Of a DNA stretch of 64,000 nt, positions 10,979-21,926 are shown in pieces. How positions within the stretch are numbered: position 1 is the stretch's first letter; the number at the start of each line of letters is the position of its first letter. The position numbers and the translations under genes were made by a program. A model generated the notes under the pieces. It was not told the origin of the DNA, searched no databases, and was given only the letters and a program-made list of their open reading frames with translations. Location of the stretch: contig NC_089490.1 in NCBI RefSeq assembly GCF_036850765.1, positions 387,886,558-387,950,557 on the forward strand. Direction: 5' to 3'. This DNA is from Saccopteryx bilineata (taxonomy: Eukaryota > Chordata > Mammalia > Chiroptera > Emballonuridae).

Positions 10979-11059
10979 CTCTACAGGACACAAAGGTGCT
11001 ACCTTGTCCAAGTCCTCCACAGGAAGAAAACTCTGTCATCAGAGCCAGGGACCCTGCAG

Positions 11060-11215
11060 CAAGGTTACTTGAGGCTCAGTTTACCCATCTATAAACTGTG
11101 GCTGAGTATGAGACGGAAGTCACCGCTGAGAGCTTCAGCAGACTGCTTGGAGAGCGATCCCTCAGTGCCTGGCACACGGCGAGGGCTACCGAAGGACTCA
11201 CCGGTGTTGTCATCT
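11060..11215 (-). repeat. MIR SINE fragment (antisense)
   Basis: 'gaggctcagtttacccatctataaactgtgg' and 'cagtgcctggcacacggcgagggct' are antisense MIR blocks in order. Confidence 0.75.
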
Positions 11216-11319
11216 GGGAGTGAGGATGGGGGAGGCAGATTTGAGTGTCCTTGCACATTTCACCTGGGAGGTGTCTCTCCCACTTTAGGGAAAGTCGGTG
11301 TTATAATAGCTGGATGTTG

Positions 11320-11530
11320 TAAGACATCAAAAGACGAAGCAACATTTGCACAGTGCTTCGGAAGGAATACAACTCTGTTCATAGGTGATCTCACTTAATG
11401 CTCCTAACAGCCCTGGGGTGAGGGAATTATCCTTCTCCTTTGCAGAGGAGAAACTGAAGTTTAAAGCAGTGAAGCAGCGTGTGCACCCCAGGGCACCCAG
11501 CTCTGAGCTGGGACGAAGCAGGAGCCACCC
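11320..11530 (+). repeat. MIR SINE
   Basis: 'acatttgcacagtgcttcgg', 'ggtgatctcacttaatgctcctaacagccctg', 'gaggagaaactgaagtttaaagcagtgaag' follow sense MIR. Confidence 0.8.
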
Positions 11531-11534
11531 TGGG

Positions 11535-12045
11535 CAGGTTGGCTCCAGAAGGTGCTCTTTCCACTCCCTGGCCGCCTCCCGGAGGGCCCGGCACAGGCTC
11601 CGGCGGGCGAAGCATCCTCAGGCTTCGTTTCTATTTGAACACCAGTACAGCCACATGCTGCTCGCTGGTGTGCAGAGCAGACTGCGCTCATTGTCCTGCT
11701 GGGTCCTGACACAGCTGGCAGCTCCAGCAGGAGACCTCAGCCCCGCCTTGCAGACGGGAGCAGTGGAGCCTGGGGAGGCGTCCCGGCAGCATGACCCTCT
11801 TCTTGCAGACAGGATGATGGTGGCTGACTGATTCACAGCAAGTAACAGGGAGAGAGAGAGCGAGCAAGAGAAGGGGCTCTCCAGCCAGATGATGTGAATG
11901 AAGGCGAAGAGAAGTGCTGAACCGAGCACAGAATCCCCAAATTCCAGCCTTTGAACCTGGGATTCCAGGTTCCAAGAATCTTCAAATGATGGAGCTGGTA
12001 GACCTTAGAGATGGTTGGACCCAACCTGTTCTCTTCTCTACTAAT
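11535..12045. other. unassigned sequence
   Basis: GC-rich at 11540-11620, otherwise single-copy. A piece at 11985-12030 ('gagctggtagaccttagagatgg') faintly resembles an old MIR3-type repeat. Confidence 0.4.
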
Positions 12046-12049
12046 TTTT

Positions 12050-13020
12050 AAAAATCCTATTTAGGAATAGCATATGTATAGTAATGTACGTCCATCTCCA
12101 GTGTACAGCTCGATGACGTTTTTTATACCGAGTAACCACCAACCAGACCAAAATATAGAACACTCCCGTCCGCCGGAAGGCTCTCTGTGCCCTGTCCCAG
12201 TCAACTCTCTCCGTTCCCCACCCCCCTCCACCCCCAGCTAACTACTCTTCTGGCTTCTGTCGCCATCAAGCTGTTGTTCTTGTATCTGAGCTTCATGTCC
12301 ATGGAATCGTACAGCATGAGCTCCTCCAGGTCTGGCTTCTTCAGCTCAGCATAATGACGTCACGACCTATCCATGGAGTTGCACACAGCAGTAGTTTGTT
12401 CTTATTGTTGTGCAATACTCCATTGCGTGAATATATATGACACTTTATTCTTTCTTCTGTGGTTGGACATTGAGTTTTTCATTTGGGAGTGCTTATGGAT
12501 AAAGGTGCGGCACATCTTCTGGTCCAAGTCTTTCTGTGGGCACCCGCAGGCATTTCTCTTGTGTGTGTAACTGGGAGTGAAAATGCTCAATTGTCATAGG
12601 GTGGGCAAAGGCTTAGTTAGCTTTAATAGACACTGCCCTATAGAATGGTTGTGCCATTGGTTAGTCCTGACAGCCATGTTTGAAGTCCTAGTTGCTCTAC
12701 TTCCTTACCCACACTTGGCATCATCTGCCTGTTCAGTTTTAATCAACTGATGGCTCCATCGTGATATTTTATTATGGTCTTTATTTGCATTTCCCTGATG
12801 AATAATGATGTTGAGCACCTTTTCATGTGCTTATTGGTTATTTGGACATCTTTTATAGTAAGTGCCCTCATTTTTGCCCAATTTTAAACTTGGTTGTTTT
12901 CTTATTGATTTGTAGGAGCTCTTTATGTATTGTGGATGTCAGTCTTATGTCATTCATAGATATTGCAAATACTTCTCCCAGTGTACAGTTTGCTTTTTCA
13001 CTGTCTTAATTGTGTCCAAG
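12050..13020 (-). repeat. old L1 LINE fragment (antisense)
   Basis: On + 'ggcttcttcagctcagcataatg', 'tatggataaaggtgcggcac', 'gcatttccctgatgaataatgatgttgagcaccttttcatgtgcttattgg' and 'ttgtaggagctctttatgtattgtgg' are reverse-complement L1 ORF2. It is riddled with stops; no functional frame. Confidence 0.9.
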
Positions 13021-13039
13021 GAGAGTTTGAGAGGAAAGA

Positions 13040-13270
13040 GAATGAATGTTTATTAAGAGCTGTCCCATGCCAGGCCTGGTGCTTCTCACGTCTTACCACC
13101 CCATTGCCTGATGCTCACCACCACTCAGGGAGATGGACATCGCCCCCTTCACTTCTCCATTGCCCTGCACAACCTGGCTATAAGGGACTGAAGGAACTTG
13201 CCCAAGACCTCAAAGTTGGCAAGTGGCTGGGCTGGATTTCTCTGGTCCCAAAGCTCCTTCTTTCTGCTTT
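13040..13270 (+). repeat. MIR SINE
   Basis: 'atgtttattaagagctgtcccatgccaggcctgg' and 'ggaacttgcccaagacctcaaagttggcaagtgg' follow sense MIR. Confidence 0.8.
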
Positions 13271-13274
13271 GGGT

Positions 13275-13785
13275 GTCAGTGGAGAGAGGAGGTTCCCAGT
13301 CCCCTACTCCCTGCCCCCTTAGCTTGTCTCACCATCAACACCAAACAATAGAGGCAGGATCAGGGACACTGTCTCCTTTCCTGCCCTGGAGTGAGGGCTT
13401 CCTAATTACCTGCCTTGTTTTGTTTGAAGTGAATTTCTTGGCATCGTCAACTACATTCCATTGCAGAGCTTCCAAAAGTATATTGAAAAGGTTGGCACTA
13501 TTTGGTGTTTGGGATTATTCTTAATGCCAAAACCTTACATGTGTATGATTCCTTTGATTTATAAAGTGTTTCCCTGATGGCAATCTTCTTGCATATTTAT
13601 TAGCTTAAGCCAGTTGAAGTAAACAGGGCAACAATGATTAGACAGATCATGTCCTGTGGATTTTTACTGAGGACTGACCCAGTACTGAGCAGAAGAATGC
13701 AGTTGAATGAGTCTCGTGCTTGGACATTCCAAGTCCAGTGAGTAAGATGTATGTCTCAGATCAGAGCCCAGTGCAAGGGTGCAGT
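13275..13785. other. unassigned AT-richer single-copy sequence
   Basis: 13420-13640 is moderately AT-rich and lacks repeat signatures. It could be conserved noncoding sequence, but only cross-species alignment would show that. Confidence 0.35.
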
Positions 13786-13789
13786 AATG

Positions 13790-14095
13790 CAAGACTCATT
13801 CGTCATTCAGTGAGTTTTTACTGGATGGCAAACAGCATGCCCAGTGGACACTGCAGAGAACAAGCCAGAAAACGAGACACAGCCCTCATGAAGTATGCAG
13901 AGACAAAGAAATTGCGATGGGAGTAATAAGCCAATAGTGGCCACCTTGACCTGGGAGAGATAAGAAACTTCTCATAGGAGGCAACATGTGAATTGGGTCC
14001 TGAATGGTGAATAGGAGTTTATTAGGTGGGGGGGAGGGGGAGACAGGGGCATGGCATTCCAAACCAAGAGAATTGCATGAACCAAAGCCTGGATC
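13790..14095 (-). repeat. L2 LINE 3' region (antisense)
   Basis: 'cattcagtgagtttttactggatgg', 'gacacagccctcatgaagt', 'gtgaattgggtcctgaatgg', 'ggcattccaaaccaagagaattgcatgaa' match reverse-complement L2. Confidence 0.75.
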
Positions 14096-14099
14096 TGTG

Positions 14100-14380
14100 A
14101 CTTACCCAAGTCATAGGGCCAGGAACTGGGTGAACCTTGTGCTTCTCAGCGTGGCTCTTCCGCCCTCTATGCTGTCTCCAGGGACGCTCTCCAGGGCACG
14201 CAGGCCACACAGACGGGTGTGAGTAAGCCTGTTTTCCCTGTGGCGTTTGCACCCAGTGGCTAAGCCGTCACCGATGTCAGACTCAGTGGCAGTTGGTCAG
14301 GGCAGCACTGGCTGTTCTGGATGGGTCTTGTCTAAAAACTGGACTTGCTGAGAGGGAGCCATTGTCAGCTTAGGGATCCT
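14100..14380. other. unassigned sequence
   Basis: No feature recognised. Confidence 0.35.
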
Positions 14381-14384
14381 GTGA

Positions 14385-14460
14385 CCCTCCCAGACTCTGA
14401 CTGGCCTTCCTGGGCCTCAGTTACTGCACCTGTAAAGTGGGAATGATGATAACAGTAACA
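14385..14460 (-). repeat. MIR fragment (antisense)
   Basis: 'ctgggcctcagttactgcacctgtaaagtggg' is an antisense MIR core directly joined to a sense MIR. Confidence 0.75.
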
Positions 14461-14680
14461 GCTGATTGGTAGAAACTTTACTTAGTGCCAGGCACTGTGC
14501 TGAGCTCTTTGCACACAGGCTCTCCTTTAACCTCCACAATGGCCCTGTGAGGCCTGGGGCCTCGTGTCATCCCATTTTACAGATGGCAAAACTGAGGCTC
14601 AGAGGGATTACATGACTTGTCCAGCATTTCACAGAGCCAGGAAGTGGCAGAATCTGAGTCAATTCCAGCCTAGTATGCCA
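14461..14680 (+). repeat. MIR SINE
   Basis: Near-complete sense MIR: 'cttagtgccaggcactgtgctgagctctttgcac' through 'ccattttacagatggcaaaactgaggctcagaggg' and 'gagccaggaagtggcagaat'. Confidence 0.9.
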
Positions 14681-14794
14681 GCTTGAAACGAACAGGCCTT
14701 CCTGTTCCCACCTCTACCTCCACCCCCAGCATATATCCCAGGTGTTTAATGGGTATTTCTTCTCTGATATCCACTGCTCTGCCAGCTGGGATTT

Positions 14795-15166
14795 TTTTTT
14801 TTGTATTTTTCCGAAGCTGGAAACGGGGAGGCAGTCAGACAGATTCCCGCATGCACCCGACCGACCGGGATCCACCTGGCATGCCCACCAGGGGGCGATG
14901 TTCTGCCCATCTGAGGCGTTGCTCTGCCGCAATCAGAGCCATTCTAGTGCCTGAGGCAGAGGCCATGGAGCCATCCTCAGCGCCCAGGCAAACCTTGTTC
15001 CAGTGGAGCCCTGGCTGCAGAAGGGGAAGAGAGAGATAGAGAGGAAGGAAAGGGGGATGGGTGGAGAAGCAGATGGGCACTTCTCCTGTGTGCCCTGGCC
15101 GGGAATCGAACCCGGGACTCCTGCACACCAGGCCAACGCTCTACCACTGAGCCAACCGGCCAGGGC
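14795..15166 (-). repeat. tRNA-derived bat SINE (antisense), single-module subtype
   Basis: Head at the right end (ggttggctcagtgg and ggttcgattcc on the minus strand), poly-T at left. Only one copy of the 24-bp internal module is present. A perfect 16-bp target duplication flanks it (14779-14794 and 15167-15182). Confidence 0.95.
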
Positions 15167-15182
15167 CTGCCAGCTGGGATTT

Positions 15183-15575
15183 GATGAGGGAGAGAGAGCA
15201 TGTGGCAGAGGCTCATCTCCTGAGAGGCCAGGACTTCTGATTTTCTGGACCTGCGGAATGTGGCAGTGGAGGTGCCTTGTGCAGCAAAACTCCACGACTC
15301 AGTGGGCTTGGCCGGCCCAAGGAGCCCAGACATTTCACAGGAACCGCCGGCTCTGGGTATGTGCCGGGCCAACACGGCTGAGAGGAAATGGAGCTGCATT
15401 TATTATAAACTGTGAACCTAGACAGGCTTCCTGCTCAGCAAGAAAACAGGTCGGAAAGTGCCCCTTGTCAGGGGAACGTGTCTCCTTTTCCGTTCTGCAA
15501 GCACCGAGGCGTTCTGCTGGGAGCCGGGCCTGGGCCCGCGGAGCAGAGAGCAGTCAGCGGGTCCCAGCCCCGGCC
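15183..15575. other. unassigned GC-rich sequence
   Basis: An open frame on + runs through here (15003-15581), but its first half is the antisense SINE, so I do not accept it as coding. Confidence 0.4.
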
Positions 15576-15579
15576 CATT

Positions 15580-15695
15580 AAAAACCACCATTTATTAAGT
15601 GCTTACTGCATGTTAAGCACAGAGCGGGGGATTCAGACATGAATGTCATTGAACCCTCCGGAGGACCCTGGGAGTGTGATTACTCCAGGTGGGGG
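15580..15695 (+). repeat. MIR/L2-end fragment
   Basis: 'ccaccatttattaagtgcttactgcatgttaagcac' is the start of a sense MIR. Confidence 0.65.
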
Positions 15696-15726
15696 TGGAG
15701 GAAAGCCCTGCCGGTACTAACCCCGG

Positions 15727-15752
15727 AGGAGGCAGGAGGCAGGAGGCAGGAG
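15727..15752 (+). repeat. 7-bp tandem repeat (GGAGGCA)n
   Basis: About three and a half tandem copies of GGAGGCA. Confidence 0.8.
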
Positions 15753-15909
15753 CCGGAGCTTGCTGTGAGGGATTTGAGGGCACAGGGCTGAGGGATCTAA
15801 GGCGGAGAGAATGCCAAGGAGATCAGAGACGGCTGCAGATACAGGGATCGCTCTTAGACCTTCCATGAGTTGCATTGCTTCCCCCCTCCCCCTCCCTCAC
15901 GCCTGCTTT

Positions 15910-16745
15910 CTTTAGAACATTAAGGTGAAATTCACATAACATTAAATTAGCCATTTTAAAGTGATCCCTTCAATGGCATTTAGTACATTTACAATCTTGT
16001 GCAGCCACCATTTCCATCTAGTTCCAGAACATTCTTATCACCCTACAGCAGTGATTTTCAACCCTTTTCATCTCATGGCACACATAAACTAATTACTAAA
16101 ATTCTGCGGCACACCATAACAAAGTTTTTTGACGATAGGACCAAAAATTAGGTGTAATTTTCATTCATTCGCACCCAATAGCTATTGTTATGATAGCTGT
16201 TGTCATTTTTTTTTATTGTTATTATTTGACAGTCTCAGAGAACAGAGCTCAGTTCCCCCTGATTAGTCATATTGCATGTTTTAAAATTCTTATGGCACAT
16301 CAGTTAAAAATCACTGCCCTAAAGAAAACCCTGTGGACATCAAGACCCATCCCCTCAGCCTCTGGCATTTACTGATTAGCCGTCTGTTTGTATCAGTTTC
16401 CTTATTCTAGAGATTTCATATGCACGGACTTATACAATATGTGGCCTTTTGTATCTGGATTCTTTGCTTTAGCATCGTGTTTTGGAGAGTCACCCAGATG
16501 ACAGCAAGTATCAGTACTTCATTCCTTTTCCTGGCTGAACAATGTTCCCTTGTGCGGCTCTATGACATTTACCTTTTCATCCACTCAAAGTCTGATGGGC
16601 ATCTGTCTGGATTCTATGAATAGTGTTGCTATGAGTAGACGTGTGCAGGTATCTGTTTAGTCTCTGTCTCCTGTTCTTTGGGGGTATATAGCTAGGAGTG
16701 GAATTGCACAGTCATATGACAATGGTATGTCGAACTTGTTGAAGG
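15910..16745 (-). repeat. old L1 LINE fragment (antisense), split by a hAT element
   Basis: Left part 'gtgaaattcacataacattaaattagcc', right part 'cttatacaatatgtggccttttgtatctgg', 'gggggtatatagctaggagtggaattgc' are antisense L1. The hAT element at 16049-16316 interrupts it. Confidence 0.85.
16049..16316. mobile_element. 268-bp non-autonomous hAT element
   Basis: The ends are imperfect inverted repeats (cagtgattttcaaccctttt at left, agttaaaaatcactg at right). The 8-bp target duplication is CCCTACAG (16041-16048) versus CCCTAAAG (16317-16324), one mismatch. No coding capacity. Confidence 0.88.
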
Positions 16746-16754
16746 TATATCACT

Positions 16755-16870
16755 TCTTTGAACCTCAGCATGGGAGTGATAACAATAGCTACCTCATGGG
16801 GGGTGGATGGGAAAGGATTTGAGGACTAAATGAAGTACAATGCCCAGGGCAGCGAGGGCTCAAGGCACGT
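16755..16870 (-). repeat. MIR fragment (antisense)
   Basis: 'ctttgaacctcagcatgggagtgataacaatagctacctcatgg' and 'aatgcccagggcagcgagggctcaa' are antisense MIR. Confidence 0.65.
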
Positions 16871-16874
16871 TAGG

Positions 16875-17610
16875 GAGAGGCCTGGTTAATGAAGGCTGGT
16901 GGTGTGGGAAGGAGAGAGGAGAGGATGGGTCCCCTGTGCCTGGCTGGGCCCGGCTCTGCCCCCAGCAGCAGGCTCTCTCTGTGAGAGATGGGGTAGAGTG
17001 AGTGGGTGGCTGGTGCCTTCCTGCTTTTGGACCAAGGGAAACTGGCTCCTCAGCCCCACTGGGCAGCCCTCACCTCAGGGAAGCCCTCGGTGATGGCCAC
17101 TGTTGTCTCCACTTGCTGCTTGCCCCTTTCTCCCCCATCCTGTCGAAGCCTGCTAGGGAACTAGCTGCTCAGGCTTGGCAAGTAGCAGGGCTTCATAAAC
17201 CAAATTAACAGGTAAACATTCTCTTTCTCTGCCTGTTACTGTTACTCACTTGGCTGAGCTGCAAAGTCTGCGACATAATGGGAATTGTGAGTGGGGGTTG
17301 GAGGGGCGGAGAGAGAGGAACCAGCGTCAATGAGCATAGTTTGAGAGGGAAAGAGCTTCAGGCTTTTGATGTGGGGAGAAGCCAGAAAGGCAGGAAGAGG
17401 GGAGCAGTCAAAGGTGAATCCCACCTCCTTCCTTCTTTTGAAGTTGCCTCCTGTAATCTGATCTCTTGAGCCACTGGTGGCCCAGGTACTTCAAGGGGTG
17501 GCAGAGAGGGACAGTGAACTTTGTCCGGTGATGACCCTAACCGCTGAGGTTCCCCCCATCCTGTCTCTGCGGTTGTATTCAGGTCCTTCTTGTTAGTGGG
17601 AGACAGGTTC
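16875..17610. other. unassigned single-copy sequence
   Basis: Nothing recognised. Short frames on both strands only. Confidence 0.4.
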
Positions 17611-17614
17611 TGGT

Positions 17615-17800
17615 CCCTGTGGTCAGGCAGAACTGAGTTCCCTTCCAAGCGTGGCCTCGTAGGAGTTGCAAGTGACCTTGGGCAAGTTATAATCTCTCTG
17701 CATCTCAGCTTCTTTGTCTACAGAAAGGGAGATAACAGACCCTCTCGGACTGGGTGGTTGTTGGTATTCAGTGAGATCAGGAGGGAAAGCGAGTTGTCAT
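17615..17800 (-). repeat. MIR SINE (antisense)
   Basis: 'gtgaccttgggcaagttataatctctctgcatctcagcttctttgtct' is a clear antisense MIR core. Confidence 0.85.
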
Positions 17801-17804
17801 AAGC

Positions 17805-18330
17805 TTTGATATTAGATGGGAGGAGGGGGAGGGGGAGGGCAATGGTCATGGTCATGGTCAGTCCGAGTCTCAGGTTTGAATCCTGCTGCATGTTGAGTCC
17901 CATGATGGCAGAACCCATGTCTGCCTCCTTTATGAGCCTCCTGTGTCTCAGGTCAGGTTCCTTAACAGCAGAACCTAAGAAGGGATGGTTGTACGAGTGA
18001 ATGATTGGGGGCGGATTCTCAGGAGAGAAGGCTTAGCAACCGTGGGGTTCAAGGGCAGCCGAGCCTCAGCCAGATCCCACGGGGAGCTCTGAAGTTTGAA
18101 GGGCATTGTAGAGTTTGTGCCCGGCGTGTTCTGTCAGGGCTATGGCTGTGCTTGGGGTGGGAGCTGGGGTGTGTGGCCTCCCAGGCATCTCTGGGTGATG
18201 TGGCCCCAAACAGCCAGGAGCCAGCAGTGCCCCCTGAGAAGGCGCAGGTGGAGCCTTTAGCCGCCAGCACTGCTGAGGTTGGGGGAGGAGTGCGCCATTC
18301 GGGAAAGGGGTCAGGTCACCAGCATGCCCC
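17805..18330. other. unassigned sequence
   Basis: A purine-rich (GGGA)n-like patch at 17818-17838 and three tandem 'catggt' copies at about 17845-17860. Otherwise single-copy. Confidence 0.4.
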
Positions 18331-18334
18331 CTAA

Positions 18335-18530
18335 TCCCTTACTTTGGAATCAGGAAGAAAATACCAGCTGTGGCACCTGGCAGACCTAGGCGTGAAGCGC
18401 CTTTCTGGAGTCACTGCCTTCCCAGGGTCTCCATTTGGTGACCCCTCCCACATAGGGTCCACGGGAGATGCGTCAGATGCCACACGGACAGCAGCTCTGC
18501 TGGGCCAGCACACAGTAGGCCCTCAGCACC
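18335..18530 (-). repeat. diverged MIR (antisense)
   Basis: 'cagctgtggcacctggcagacc' and the end 'cagcacacagtaggccctcagcacc' fit a diverged antisense MIR. Confidence 0.5.
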
Positions 18531-18695
18531 TGATGGGTGGGCGGAGTCTGGCTTCCTGCTCCCACCATCTGCATCTGCATGGAAACCGTGCCAGGATGAA
18601 GTCTCTCCTGCTGTCCTGGCTCAGTAAGCCCCTTCCCTCCCACAAGCAGAATATGGACTATGGGATCTCTAATAGTGTCTGTCCCCAGGGCTGAC

Positions 18696-18712
18696 AGGGA
18701 GGGAGGGAGGGA

Positions 18713-18762
<50 letters not shown>
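18696..18762 (+). repeat. (GGGA)n then (GA)n microsatellite
   Basis: A short GGGA run passes into about 22 GA dinucleotides. Confidence 0.97.
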
Positions 18763-18766
<4 letters not shown>

Positions 18767-18984
18767 GGTCATTGTTCTTGGCTCCCTTCTTCCAGGAATA
18801 GGAGGCACACTGGGGCCGCCAAGGCCTCGGATTTCCCCAGAGGTGTTTGTCCCCAAGTGATTGAGTTACTCCCATGGTTATTTGGTAAGGATACAGGGAC
18901 ACACTCTGTTTGTAAAGAGTGACACATTTCAGGTGAGATTGTAATCCCTCATACCAGGCTCCTTTCCTTGCTGTCAGTCCAGAG

Positions 18985-19370
18985 GACTGACGTTGTTTTC
19001 TCTTCCACGGAGTAAATGTAAAGATCTAATTCATGAATTCGGCAGCATCCCATCTAGCAGATAGAAAGGAGCCCCCAGGAGCTGTGCAAAATGGAAGGCT
19101 TTTATAGGCAGAAGGGGGTGGGAAAGGAAGTTTCTAGCAAAGCGTGGATAGTTTCGGGCTTAGGTCACCCTCCTCCGTGGGATGGAAGGGGTCTTGGGGG
19201 ATTACCTCACTAGTGCTGAGCCGGAAATTCCAGACTGACCGGTTAAAATTACATTCCTGGGAGAGGCTGAAACTGTAATTAGGTTCTGTATTAAGTCTGG
19301 GTTTGCTGACGCAGGCTTAGCACAAGTGACTCCATTTTGGGCCCGTCATCTCTTTTTTAACTATGTCAAC
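18985..19370. repeat. probable LTR-type retroelement remnant
   Basis: The block with 'agctgtgcaaaatggaaggcttttataggcagaaggggg', 'ttagtgctgag', 'ctgtaattaggttctgtattaagtctggg' and 'gcacaagtgactccattttgggcc' has the style of an endogenous-retrovirus LTR. Orientation and family are not resolved, and no viral coding sequence accompanies it. Confidence 0.45.
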
Positions 19371-19574
19371 AGTTCAGAGCAGTATCTGAGTGTGGCTGGG
19401 CTGTGGTCAGGAAAGTCCCCCTTCAGGGTTGGGGCTGCCAGGGGTCCCAGTGAGGAACAGGATGAAGCTAAGCCACTCCCCAGGGTCCCTGCCCACCTGA
19501 GGTTAGCCCTAGAGTGGTGGGTGAGCTGCTTGGCTGGGGTTTCCCCAGGATGTGGATGGATGGATGGGGCTATA

Positions 19575-19770
19575 ATTGTAATGCTAATAATAGCTTCTGC
19601 TTGCTGAGGCTTACTCCATGCTGGGTGAGCTCCTGTGTCTTCTCATTTAACTCTGCAAATGAGAAGTATCCTTGTCTTCTTTTTAGATATGAGGAAACTG
19701 AAGCTCGGAGAGGGTCCCAGAAGGTGCCCAAAGTTACATGATGGTGGGCATTTAAACTCCGCCTCACCCC
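19575..19770 (+). repeat. MIR SINE
   Basis: 'tagcttctgcttgctgaggcttactccatgctgggtgagc' and 'gatatgaggaaactgaagctcggagag' follow sense MIR. Confidence 0.85.
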
Positions 19771-19929
19771 TCAGTGAGGCGAGGTGCAGGAGGCCCCAGT
19801 GCTTGCCCCAGTCGGGGTCCAGCTGCTCTTCTCCCAGGACAGGACATTTCATCTCTGGGACTCAGGCCCGCAGGCCCCTCCTCACCTCACCATTACGCAT
19901 CTGTGGGGACTGAGCCCCTTCCTTTCATT

Positions 19930-20060
19930 CAAGGGTTGGGGGTTATTGAATATCTCTGTCTTATTTTAAAGAGGAGAAAGTAGAAGCCCAGTGAAGGCGC
20001 ATGACCTGCCCAGGGCACACAGCAAAGCTGTCCCCGAGCTGTGAACCAGCGTTTCCTGCC
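19930..20060 (+). repeat. MIR fragment
   Basis: 'cttattttaaagaggagaaagtagaagcccagtgaagg' and 'cctgcccagggcacacagcaaa' are sense MIR. Confidence 0.7.
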
Positions 20061-20064
20061 CCGT

Positions 20065-20625
20065 GGTCAGCATTCGTCACCATTTGACCTTATTGTTTTA
20101 ATCCAACACCAGACTTTTGAGTCTGTGCATACAGTCATGCATGTGTGTGAGCGGGGGAGGATTGTGTATGTGTGTGAGTGGAGAGCTAAAACCTGGTGCA
20201 GGGAGGGGACACAGAGGCCCATGGGGAGAAGAGGGAAGCTTCTGTCCTCAGCTGCCTTCATCACAGACAGCCAGAGTGTGGGCCAGCAGAGGAATGGCCA
20301 CACGTGGTCACCTCTCAGTGGAAACAACTGTATCTCAGCAGTGAGCACCCCTCCCTACCTTTACCTGGAGGGGTCCTACTTCCTGTTTTGCACCTGGGCT
20401 AGTCCTGAGTCCACTGCCACCGGGAGGTTGGTGGCCTGAGCATTTGCCCTGTGGCTGAGCTGGAACTTTATGTAAATATCAGGCAAGAGAGGCAGCACCA
20501 ACACTCCCTGGAAAACTTTTCATCCATCCCCCCAGGGAGGGCTTCAGTGTTCCAAAGACCAAGGCTCCGACTTCAGGCAGAGAAGGAAAACCCAGGACCC
20601 GACGGCCCCTGTTGCCCCACCACGA
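20065..20625. other. unassigned sequence
   Basis: A TGTG-rich patch at about 20115-20180. Otherwise single-copy up to the minisatellite. Confidence 0.4.
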
Positions 20626-20627
20626 GC

Positions 20628-21926
20628 TCCCTCCGGCTCCCCGTTAGCCCAGGCCTCTGTCTCAGCTCCCGTGGGGTTCCCTCCGGCTCCCCATTAGCCC
20701 AGGCCTCCGTCTCAGCTCCCGTGGGGTTCCCTCCGGCTCCCCGTTAGCCCAGGCCTCCGTCTCAGCTCCCGTGGGGTTCCCTCCAGCTCCCCGTTAGCCC
20801 AGGCCTCTGTCCCAGCTCCCGTGGGGTTCCCTCCGGCTCCCCATTAGCCCAGGCCTCCGTCTCAGCTCCCGTGGGGTTCCCTCCGGCTCCCCGTTAGCCC
20901 AGGCCTCTGTCTCAGCTCCCGTGGGGTTCCCTCCAGCTCCCCGTTAGCCCAGGCCTCTGTCCCAGCTCCCGTGGGGTTCCCTCCGGCTCCCCACTAGCCC
21001 AGGCCTCCGTCCCAGCTCCCGTGGGGTTCCCTCCGGCTTCCCACTAGCCCAGGCCTCTTTCCCAGCTCCCGTGGGGTTCCCTCCGGCTCCCCGTTAGCCC
21101 AGGCCTCCGTCTCAGCTCCCGTGGGGTTCCCTCCGGCTCCCCACTAGCCCAGGCCTCCGTCTCAGCTCCCGTGGGGTTCCCTCCGGCTCCCCACTAGCCC
21201 AGGCCTCCGTCTCAGCTCCCGTGGGGTTCCCTCCGGCTCCCCACTAGCCCAGGCCTCCGTCCCAGCTCCCGTGGGGTTCCCTCCGGCTTCCCACTAGCCC
21301 AGGCCTCTTTCCCAGCTCCCGTGGGGTTCCCTCCGGCTCCCCGTTAGCCCAGGCCTCCGTCTCAGCTCCCGTGGGGTTCCCTCCGGCTCCCCACTAGCCC
21401 AGGCCTCCGTCTCAGCTCCCGTGGGGTTCCCTCCGGCTCCCCACTAGCCCAGGCCTCCGTCTCAGCTCCCGTGGGGTTCCCTCCGGCTCCCCACTAGCCC
21501 AGGCCCTCCGTCTCAGCTCCCGTGGGGTTTCCCTCCGGCTCCCCACTAGCCCAGGCCTCCGTCTCAGCTCCCGTGGGGTTCCCTCCGGCTCCCCACTAGC
21601 CCAGGCCTCCGTCTCAGCTCCCGTGGGGTTCCCTCCAGCTCCCCGTTAGCCCAGGCCTCCGTCTCAGCTCCCGTGGGGTTCCCTCCGGCTCCCCACTAGC
21701 CCAGGCCTCTGTCTCAGCTCCCGTGGGGTTCCCTCCGGCTCCCCACTAGCCCAGGCCTCTGTCCCAGCTCCCGTGGGGTTCCCTCCGGCTCCCCGTTAGC
21801 CCAGGCCTCTGTCTCAGCTCCCGTGGGGTTCCCTCCGGCTCCCCACTAGCCCAGGCCTCTGTCTCAGCTCCCGTGGGGTTCCCTCCGGCTCCCCACTAGC
21901 CCAGGCCTCTGTCCCAGCTCCCGTGG
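20628..21926 (+). repeat. 50-bp minisatellite, about 26 units, with higher-order repeats
   Basis: A 50-bp GC-rich unit (for example 20641-20690) is repeated 25 full times plus about 34 bp, with a partial unit at the left edge. Units vary at a few fixed sites: cc[GT/AT/AC]tagccc, ct[CC/CT/TT]-type differences before 't', ctcag or cccag, ccggctcc / ccagctcc / ccggcttc. All units are 50 bp except the one at 21491-21542, which has two extra bases. Variant order reveals 150- and 250-bp higher-order duplications (see findings). No gene function is inferred. Confidence 0.98.

Noticed and set aside
15003..15581. 192-codon + frame
   Set aside because: It starts inside the antisense SINE body. The remainder has no domain.
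20628..21926. CRISPR-like repeat array
   Set aside because: Units are directly adjacent with no unique spacers, in a mammalian repeat context. It is a minisatellite.
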